DNA of 11,355 bases from an uncultured Desulfovibrio sp. Lineage in GTDB: Bacteria; Desulfobacterota; Desulfovibrionia; Desulfovibrionales; Desulfovibrionaceae. The translations under genes and the position numbers were made by a program. The DNA is taken from the NCBI GenBank assembly GCA_946490455.1, contig CAMLXE010000033.1, positions 1-11,355 on the forward strand, given 5' to 3'. Shown one piece after another: positions 6,602 to 11,355 of this stretch. The notes under the pieces were generated by a model that saw nothing but the letters and a program-made list of their open reading frames with translations, searched no databases and was not told the DNA's origin. The first letter of the stretch is position 1. Each line of letters starts with the position of its first letter.

Positions 6602-7356
6602 GAAATGTTCCCTACATACCAGAATTCCAACTTCCAAGCACAGATGGAGAATGGGCTCCCTTCAGAAGATAAAATCGAACAGGTAAAACAGCGTTCTCAA
6701 ATTCAGACGATAATCAGATGATCAAGTCGACAAGGAAAGGTAATACATCCGCATCCAACCAGCATCGGCCATCTGTGTTCAATGATATTTCTTGTCAGTT
6801 CATACCGGGAAATATCCATCTTGGCGGGTCCATACAGCAGTATGAAAAATGTGGATACCGGAAGCTGCAATCGAAAGCAGCATCAGTAAACCGTCCAGAC
6901 AAGCATGAACATACACGGACAACTCAGCATACAGTGTCCCCATATCGGGGCACCGTTCCATGATCGCATCTCCTTCGTTGGAAAATACCTCCTCTCCTCG
7001 GCTGAAAGAACAGAACTGCAAGCTGCCCTTCCCAGATACAGGAAATTTTGGAAAAACGAAAAGCGCGGCAGCCATTCGTCTGCCAGAAAAAACACATTTG
7101 CAAACAGAGGTCTTCAAGCATGGAACCATGATCTGAAACGGGAAGGCATCGGATTACCCTCATGTTCTCCAACAAGACAGCAGGCAACAAGAACGCTGGA
7201 TACACAAATCCATCTTTCAACCAGGCGGTGCTGGAGGATGACTTCATCAGGATTCGGGCCAACTCCGGTCTTTCTGTTCGGGATTACAGAACAAGTTGAT
7301 TTTACCCTACTATCATTGATGGACGTCATGGCCAAAGCGAGCCTTGAGCTACCCAT
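6602..7356. other. Long intergenic stretch without a recognised gene
   Basis: About 755 bases separate the sahR promoter from the terminator of the Bax-inhibitor-like gene. Several open frames cross it on both strands, but none gives a recognisable domain, and the longer ones overlap each other. No tRNA-like T-loop/acceptor pattern, riboswitch I can name, or transposon end was seen. A 6-base inverted repeat, TTCTGT/ACAGAA, lies near 7272-7291. The only item with gene-like signals is the small minus-strand ORF at 6800-6961. The region could also hold an untranslated RNA or a decayed gene. Confidence 0.6.
6800..6961 (-). CDS. Possible small hydrophobic protein (53 residues), weak call
   Basis: The ATG at 6961 is preceded by a consensus AAGGAG at an ideal eight-base distance (6970-6975). 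A further GGAGG lies upstream. The 53-residue product starts MERCPDMGTLYAEL and has a central apolar stretch, about residues 16-41, that could form one membrane helix, then a short polar tail ending YFPV. No family is recognised. No clear promoter or terminator was found. A second ATG inside the ribosome-binding region opens a different 28-codon frame, which weakens the case. It may be a chance ORF in a non-coding or decayed region. Confidence 0.25.
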   Translation of the reverse strand: MERCPDMGTLYAELSVYVHACLDGLLMLLSIAASGIHIFHTAVWTRQDGYFPV

Positions 7357-7388
7357 AAAAAAAGCCCCCCGAGGCAAATCGGAGGGCT
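7357..7388 (-). terminator. Intrinsic terminator of the Bax-inhibitor-1-like gene
   Basis: In the gene direction the arms AGCCCTCCG and CGGGGGGCT pair with one mismatch around an eight-base loop and are followed by seven T residues (complement of 7357-7363). The hairpin begins 22 bases after the stop codon. Confidence 0.88.
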
Positions 7389-7410
7389 ATTTCCGTTATC
7401 AGATTCGGGA

Positions 7411-8115
7411 TCAGCGACGGTCGCCAATCAGACGAAGAAGCATAAGGAACAGGTTAATGAAATCCAGGTACAGGGTCAGGGCGCCAAGAAGCGCACCACG
7501 CCGAATGGCCGTAGCATCATCCAGAGGCGCATTGGCACCGAACTGACGCAGCTTCTGCGTATCATAGGCGGTAAGGCCAGTAAAGATAATGACGCCCAAT
7601 ATGCTGATAACAAAGGACAACATGCTGCTGGCGAGGAAGAAATTCACAATCATGGCAATGATGATACCAATCAGGCCCATGATCATGAAATTGCCCATAC
7701 CGGTCAGATCACGCTTGGTCACTGTCCCATAGATGCTCATACCAGCAAACATGCCTGCGCAGGTCACAAAGGCCTGCATGACAGACGTTCCCGTGTACAC
7801 CAGCAGGACGGAGGACAGGAAAGCCCCCATCAGCATACTGTAAATTACAAAAATAGCTGTAGCAGCCGCTGCGGACAGACGGGAAATCATCCCCATAAGA
7901 ACCATGGGCAGGACAAAAACGGCAATGGCAAGGATGATCACACCAAAGCTGCTGCCAAAAACGAAGGAAAGCATCATTGGCGAAGTGGCAACGAAATAGG
8001 CCGTTCCTGCAGTGACAAGCAACCCGACCGTCATCCACTGATATACCTGACGCATGAAAATGGACGCAACGCTGAGACTTCTCGCGCTGCTGGTGGAATC
8101 CCGTAACGTTTCCAT
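7411..8115 (-). CDS. Bax inhibitor-1/YccA-family membrane protein
   Basis: This 234-residue protein has about seven apolar segments between residues 25 and 230 and belongs to the Bax inhibitor-1 family (BI-1, also called UPF0005 or TMBIM). Family members are inner-membrane proteins. The Bacillus homologue YetJ leaks calcium in a pH-dependent way, and E. coli YccA modulates the FtsH protease. Visible signatures are YQWMTVGLLVTAGTAY (25-40), GTVTKRDLTGMG (130-141), LTAYDTQKLR (181-190) and LYLDFINLFL (215-224). Asp185 and Asp218 are likely the buried pH-sensing acidic pair, by family analogy. The start at 8115 is supported by GGAGGT five to six bases upstream. It has its own candidate promoter and a strong terminator, so it is probably monocistronic. 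Its cellular role here is unknown. Confidence 0.92.
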   Translation of the reverse strand: METLRDSTSSARSLSVASIFMRQVYQWMTVGLLVTAGTAYFVATSPMMLSFVFGSSFGVIILAIAVFVLPMVLMGMISRLSAAAATAIFVIYSMLMGAFLSSVLLVYTGTSVMQAFVTCAGMFAGMSIYGTVTKRDLTGMGNFMIMGLIGIIIAMIVNFFLASSMLSFVISILGVIIFTGLTAYDTQKLRQFGANAPLDDATAIRRGALLGALTLYLDFINLFLMLLRLIGDRR

Positions 8116-8184
8116 TCAAGACCTCCAAAAAAAGGGGGATAGGGGCATCTGCCCAACATTGAAGAAAAACTTCACTGTTTTTTT

Positions 8185-8213
8185 CATATAGTCATTAAAC
8201 GCTCCAGAAGCAA
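8185..8213 (-). promoter_or_regulatory. Possible promoter of the Bax-inhibitor-1-like gene
   Basis: On the minus strand a -35-like TTGCTT (8213-8208) is followed by 17 bases and a -10-like TATATG (8190-8185). Matches to consensus are only partial. Position, about 70 bases before the start codon and after recR, is suitable. Confidence 0.3.
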
Positions 8214-8217
8214 GATA

Positions 8218-8232
8218 TCTCCCTTCGGGAGA
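8218..8232 (-). terminator. Short hairpin downstream of recR
   Basis: Perfect 6-base arms TCTCCC and GGGAGA with a three-base loop lie 35 bases after the recR stop. Only a poor T-rich tail (TATCTTGCTT) follows in the recR direction, so termination would be weak or need another factor. It could equally be an unrelated hairpin. Confidence 0.3.
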
Positions 8233-8266
8233 CCCCGGCCATCCGAAGAATAATCCGATTTTCAGA

Positions 8267-8878
8267 CTAATGTACTTCCTGACGATACTGCAGGGACTGA
8301 CGCAGGGTTTCCCGATCCATAAATTTGACTTCCGCCCCAAGAGGAATTCCCTGGGCCAGACGGGTTACCCGTATGTCCGGGAAACGTCGTCCGATCAGTC
8401 CTCGAATCAGGGTTCCTGTCGTCTCGGCTTCCACTGTTGCCCCAAGGGCGAGAATAACCTCTCGCACCTGCCCTTCAGCAATACGGTCTGTAAGACGTTC
8501 CAGCTCGAGATGTTCCGAACTCAGATTATCAAGAGGCGTGAGCAGTCCACCAAGAATCAGATAGCGCCCCCTGAAAAAGCCTCCTTCCTCAAGGGTGAGC
8601 ATACTGTCCCACTCCGAAACCACACAGAGAAGCGAATTATCCCGTTCGGGATCAGCGCAGACAGGACAGGGGTCTGCCTCTGTCAGGGCTCCACAGCGAG
8701 AACAGAGATGCAGTGCATCACGCAGATCGTATATTCCCTTGCCCAGTCTTCGGGTTTCGGCCTCCGGCCACTTGAGAAGCGTCATGGCAACCCGCATGGC
8801 CGACTTTGGACCAAGCCCCGGCAGGCGGGCCAGCTGCTCTACCAGAGCCTTCAATGATTCGGGAATCCTCTTATCCAT
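8267..8878 (-). CDS. recR: Recombination mediator protein RecR
   Basis: RecR works with RecF and RecO to load RecA on gapped DNA, forming a ring clamp. The 203-residue protein has the usual length and order of parts: N-terminal helix-hairpin-helix LARLPGLGPKSAMRVA (16-31), a C4 zinc finger with Cys59, Cys62, Cys71 and Cys74, a Toprim domain (about 83-178) with RGRYLILGGLLTPLD (103-117), and a Walker-B-like C-terminal region. In the Toprim start, E. coli has CVVEQPSD; here it is CVVSEWDS. The conserved glutamate and aspartate are therefore displaced by one position or replaced by serine. The start has AAGGA six to seven bases upstream. It follows ybaB after 108 bases in the classic dnaX-ybaB-recR order. 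Confidence 0.96.
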   Translation of the reverse strand: MDKRIPESLKALVEQLARLPGLGPKSAMRVAMTLLKWPEAETRRLGKGIYDLRDALHLCSRCGALTEADPCPVCADPERDNSLLCVVSEWDSMLTLEEGGFFRGRYLILGGLLTPLDNLSSEHLELERLTDRIAEGQVREVILALGATVEAETTGTLIRGLIGRRFPDIRVTRLAQGIPLGAEVKFMDRETLRQSLQYRQEVH

Positions 8879-8933
8879 CAGACTTCCTTTTGAGGCTCCA
8901 TGCTCCTTGTATGAGCGGCCTCACATGAAAACA

Positions 8934-8962
8934 GCCCGCCGCTCACAATGTGCGCGACGGGC
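8934..8962 (-). terminator. Hairpin between ybaB and recR
   Basis: In the gene direction GCCCGTCGC pairs with GCGGCGGGC (one G-U pair) around an 11-base loop that can add a CAC/GTG pairing. TGTTTTC follows. It resembles a weak or partial terminator inside the operon and might set the recR level or protect the ybaB messenger's 3' end. Confidence 0.35.
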
Positions 8963-8986
8963 AAACGTACAACAGACTCAATTCGC

Positions 8987-9298
8987 CTACATGATGCCGG
9001 GGAGATGAATTCCACCGGTAATTGCAGCGATTTCTCTGTCCATGGTCGCCCGGCCAATGCGCAGAGCTTCATTGACGGCCGTCAGAACGAGATCCTGAAG
9101 CATTTCCACATCATTGCCTTCAAGCGCCTTGGGATCAATCACGATTTCCTTGATTTCCTGCTTGCAGGTGGCCACGACCTTTACCATGCCACCGCCACTG
9201 GAGGCTTCTACGGTACGCGAGGCAAGTTCCTGCTGCAGTTTGGCAATCTTGTTCTGCATGACGCCGGCCTGGCGCACGAGATCATTCATGTTCCGCAT
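8987..9298 (-). CDS. ybaB: YbaB/EbfC-family nucleoid-associated protein
   Basis: YbaB/EbfC proteins are small dimeric DNA-binding proteins of the nucleoid. The product from the ATG at 9298 has 103 residues, normal for the family, and starts MRNMNDLVRQAGVMQNKIAK. It shows the family pattern: an N-terminal amphipathic helix (QNKIAKLQQELASRTVEAS), then GGGMVKVVATCKQEIKEI and DPKALEGNDVEMLQDLV, and a C-terminal helix with AVNEALR. The frame is open further upstream, but those codons lie within dnaX. AAGGAG stands seven bases before the ATG at 9298, so that start is preferred; ATG 9289 is a weaker alternative. It overlaps the dnaX stop by 17 bases and precedes recR, the arrangement common to many bacteria. 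Confidence 0.94.
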   Translation of the reverse strand: MRNMNDLVRQAGVMQNKIAKLQQELASRTVEASSGGGMVKVVATCKQEIKEIVIDPKALEGNDVEMLQDLVLTAVNEALRIGRATMDREIAAITGGIHLPGIM

Positions 9299-11294
9299 TC
9301 CGTTTCTCCTTGGATGCTTTGCTGTCATTTGAGGACAAGTCCGGAATCCCCGACTGTTCCAGCGGAATACAACGCACCAGCGTTGCATCAAATGTTTCGG
9401 CAAGCGATACAATCAGAGGATGGGACGCAAATTCTTTTTTCAAGTCGGCTTCTGTCTTGCGAGGATTGGTCGGTGGCAAAACACTTGCCTGAACCCCACA
9501 TCCGATAAAGCCGGAAGCCAGCCGCTCCAGTTCAGCATGATGGGCTGGAACAACAAGTTGTTCATACTGGAACGAACTCATGGTTGCAAGTCTGAGGGAT
9601 TCACCGGAAAAAATACCTGTTGCAGTCTTTACGGCCTGCAAAGGGAACCCTGTCGAGCAACCCGATGTGGAACAATAATCAAGAAAACGCTGCCATACGG
9701 CACCAGTATCGGCAGCCTCATTCTGCGCACCGGGCACAGCAATCCTGCTTTTGCTGACTTCAGGCTCGACAGGAACACTCTCTTTCACCGTCGCGGCAGA
9801 AGTGTCTGCATGAAACGAAGAGGCGACAGACTTTTCTGCCCGAAGAGCTGACGAGGATGAGACCTCGACAGGCTTCTCTTCCGGGACTTTCCTTTCGCGT
9901 ACTTCCGAAAGTGAAGATACGCTGCCCGTATCTTCACTTTTTTGCGGTACAGTCTCTGCAGGGGCAGGGTCCCATGGAGGCGAATCGCTCTGTCCCGCCG
10001 CATCATCTGAAGAACGGGAGCGCGCCCCCGCGCGTACAGAATCCCGCACAGTATTGACCGGAGCCACAGGACGGCTTCCGGGAACACCATTTGCCGTTGG
10101 ATGAGGGAATCTGGTGACTGGCGTTTCTTTGGCATTCGCCATGCCTGACTTTTGGGAAGGCGGAACCGATACTGCACTCGAAAGCTGCTCCAGAGACACG
10201 AGACGAGGCAGCAGAGCCAGATTCAGCAGCAAAAGCTCCAGTGCCGAGGAAGGATCAATGCTTCCAAGAACCTGCCGCTGACTTTCAAGAACCATTTGCC
10301 ATGCAGCATGGATATAGGCCACCTCAAACTGCGGCGCGAGTTCCTGCAGACGCTGTTTCTCTGCATCCGGCATATCCAGTACGGACAGGGCAGCCGGCCC
10401 TGCCTGCCGGACAAGAAACAGATTGCGCCACAATGTGGACAGCTCTCGCAGGAAAAATCCGAGATCCACACCCCGTTCAAGCAATTCCCGTGTTATTTCG
10501 GCTACAGCAACACAGTCCTGTTCATGAAGGGCGTGCAGAAGCCGTTCGTAAAGCTCCTGTCCAGCAAGTCCAAGGACACTGCGGGTTGCGGCCTCTGTCA
10601 GTCTGTCTCCACCAAGGGCCAGCGTCTGCCCAAGCAGGGACATGCTGTCACGGACACTGCCTGAAGCACGACGGGCCAGCAGACGCACTGCATTCTCTTC
10701 AAAGGGAATCCCCTCGCGCGTCAGAACACGAATCAGATGCGCAGCCAGTTCAGCCTCGGGGATGGCCTTAAAGATCAGATGCTGACAACGGCTTACAATG
10801 GTTATGGGGAACTTGTGGACTTCTGTGGTAGCCAGAATGAATGTCGAACGTGCAGGAGGCTCCTCCAGCGTCTTCAGAAGCGCGTTGAAGGATTCTCTGG
10901 TGAGCATATGCGCTTCATCAATGATAAAGACCTTGTAACGTCCTTCCATTGGCGCATAGGCGATGGCTTCACGCAGACGACGGGCATCATCAATACCTCG
11001 ATTGGATGCACCATCTATCTCCACGACATCAACATGATTCCCCTGCGTGATACGCCGACACTGCTCGCACTGATTGCAGGGTTCTCCGGTAGGGGCATGT
11101 TCGCAGTTCAGAGCCTTGGCAAAAATTCGCGCGATGGTTGTCTTGCCAACCCCCCGCGTTCCACTCAGCAGGTAGGCCGGAGCAACTCTGTCCTCAGCGG
11201 CAGAACGAGAAAGAATGGCCTTGACGGTTTCCTGCCCTGTAACCTCAGCAAAGGTCTGCGGGCGATAACGTGCGGCAAGGGATGCGTAGCTCAT
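9282..11294 (-). CDS. dnaX: DNA polymerase III subunit tau (and probably gamma)
   Basis: DnaX is the AAA+ motor of the clamp loader; tau also tethers the polymerase cores and the helicase. The 670-residue protein starts MSYASLAARYRPQTF, the typical beginning. It shows Walker A GTRGVGKT (45-52), zinc-binding Cys64, Cys73, Cys76 and Cys79, Walker B IIDEAH (124-129), sensor-1 ATTE (155-158), SRC with the arginine finger Arg169, and sensor-2 GSVRDS. Domain III runs to about residue 365. A low-complexity Ser/Pro/Glu-rich linker follows (about 375-530), then a C-terminal globular domain (about 535-640) in the place of tau's polymerase-binding region. At codon 451-453, within the linker, a six-A run meets a strong hairpin, a candidate site for making a short gamma form. 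The nearest ribosome-binding match, GGGAGG, is 14 bases from the ATG, which is unusually far. It is first of dnaX-ybaB-recR. Confidence 0.96.
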   Translation of the reverse strand: MSYASLAARYRPQTFAEVTGQETVKAILSRSAAEDRVAPAYLLSGTRGVGKTTIARIFAKALNCEHAPTGEPCNQCEQCRRITQGNHVDVVEIDGASNRGIDDARRLREAIAYAPMEGRYKVFIIDEAHMLTRESFNALLKTLEEPPARSTFILATTEVHKFPITIVSRCQHLIFKAIPEAELAAHLIRVLTREGIPFEENAVRLLARRASGSVRDSMSLLGQTLALGGDRLTEAATRSVLGLAGQELYERLLHALHEQDCVAVAEITRELLERGVDLGFFLRELSTLWRNLFLVRQAGPAALSVLDMPDAEKQRLQELAPQFEVAYIHAAWQMVLESQRQVLGSIDPSSALELLLLNLALLPRLVSLEQLSSAVSVPPSQKSGMANAKETPVTRFPHPTANGVPGSRPVAPVNTVRDSVRAGARSRSSDDAAGQSDSPPWDPAPAETVPQKSEDTGSVSSLSEVRERKVPEEKPVEVSSSSALRAEKSVASSFHADTSAATVKESVPVEPEVSKSRIAVPGAQNEAADTGAVWQRFLDYCSTSGCSTGFPLQAVKTATGIFSGESLRLATMSSFQYEQLVVPAHHAELERLASGFIGCGVQASVLPPTNPRKTEADLKKEFASHPLIVSLAETFDATLVRCIPLEQSGIPDLSSNDSKASKEKRNAEHE
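9908..9944 (-). promoter_or_regulatory. Candidate dnaX frameshift or transcript-slippage element
   Basis: In the dnaX messenger a run of six A (9943-9938) is continuous with a perfect hairpin. Arms are AAAGUGAAGAUAC and GUAUCUUCACUUU (13 bp, 14 with the G-C closing pair) around a five-base loop. The normal frame reads CAA AAA AGT. The -1 frame reads GCA AAA AAG TGA, stopping at once after codon 452 or so. The E. coli dnaX slippery heptamer is in a different register (A AAA AAG in frame), so the mechanism may be single-tRNA slippage or insertion of one A by RNA polymerase. The effect is inferred. Confidence 0.5.
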
Positions 11295-11355
11295 GCGAAA
11301 CCGAAAAGCCTCCCGGCAAAGAAATCGGGGAAATGAGTCGTCCTTCCCGGACGTA

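Noticed and set aside
6605..6721. 38-codon plus-strand ORF just upstream of the sahR promoter
   Set aside because: The sequence looks plausible as a soluble peptide but has no ribosome binding site and starts next to the divergent -35 box; no other support.
6883..7262. Other minus-strand ORFs in the gap (6924-7262, 6883-7095, 7114-7377)
   Set aside because: They overlap one another in different frames, lack good start signals and show no family features; one begins inside the terminator of the preceding gene.
6905..7546. 213-codon plus-strand open frame in the gap and into the Bax-inhibitor-like gene
   Set aside because: It runs through the terminator at 7357-7388 and the coding end of the membrane protein on the other strand; composition is not protein-like.
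8878..9072. Minus-strand ORF ending in TGATG over the recR start
   Set aside because: It overlaps ybaB in another frame. The only start near its end (MEPQKEV) has AAGGAG just one base away, too close to be used; the TGATG junction is probably chance.
9299..9412. Longer YbaB start at 9412
   Set aside because: The added 38 residues lie entirely within the dnaX coding region, do not resemble YbaB and lack a ribosome binding site; the ATG at 9298 has an excellent one.

Overview
The window reads as a core chromosomal segment of a delta-proteobacterial sulfate- or sulfite-reducer-like organism, most likely Desulfovibrionales. The main hints are a SahR-type ArsR/methyltransferase regulator directly upstream of ahcY and the linkage hisC-cmk-lgt. 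This is inference from gene content and protein style. No rRNA or tRNA gene, CRISPR array, integrase or transposase was found. All recognised genes lie on the minus strand except one transporter.

Layout, in the direction of transcription from the right edge. (1) 11294-8267: the replication/recombination cluster dnaX-ybaB-recR, with dnaX and ybaB overlapping by 17 bases. (2) 8115-7411: a Bax-inhibitor-1/YccA-type membrane protein with its own strong terminator. (3) 7356-6602: about 750 bases without a recognised gene; only one weak 53-codon small ORF with a good ribosome binding site is offered. (4) 6530-4152: sahR-ahcY, a regulator plus S-adenosylhomocysteine hydrolase, with a promoter, an AT-rich imperfect palindrome as candidate operator, and a perfect 12-bp terminator hairpin. 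(5) 3022-3930 on the plus strand: an AEC-family permease, convergent with ahcY. (6) 2771-1: hisC, a cmk-moaC fusion and lgt (cut by the window edge), tightly packed with a 4-base overlap and then a 2-base gap.

Two things stand out. First, cytidylate kinase and the molybdenum-cofactor enzyme MoaC are encoded as one 423-residue polypeptide, with no usable start codon for a separate MoaC. Second, dnaX carries a six-A run running directly into a 14-bp hairpin in the linker after domain III. A -1 shift there meets a TGA almost at once, which would give a gamma-like product of about 453 residues. That resembles the E. coli dnaX frameshift in position and outcome but not in exact slippery sequence. 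Everything else looks like ordinary, intact housekeeping genes.
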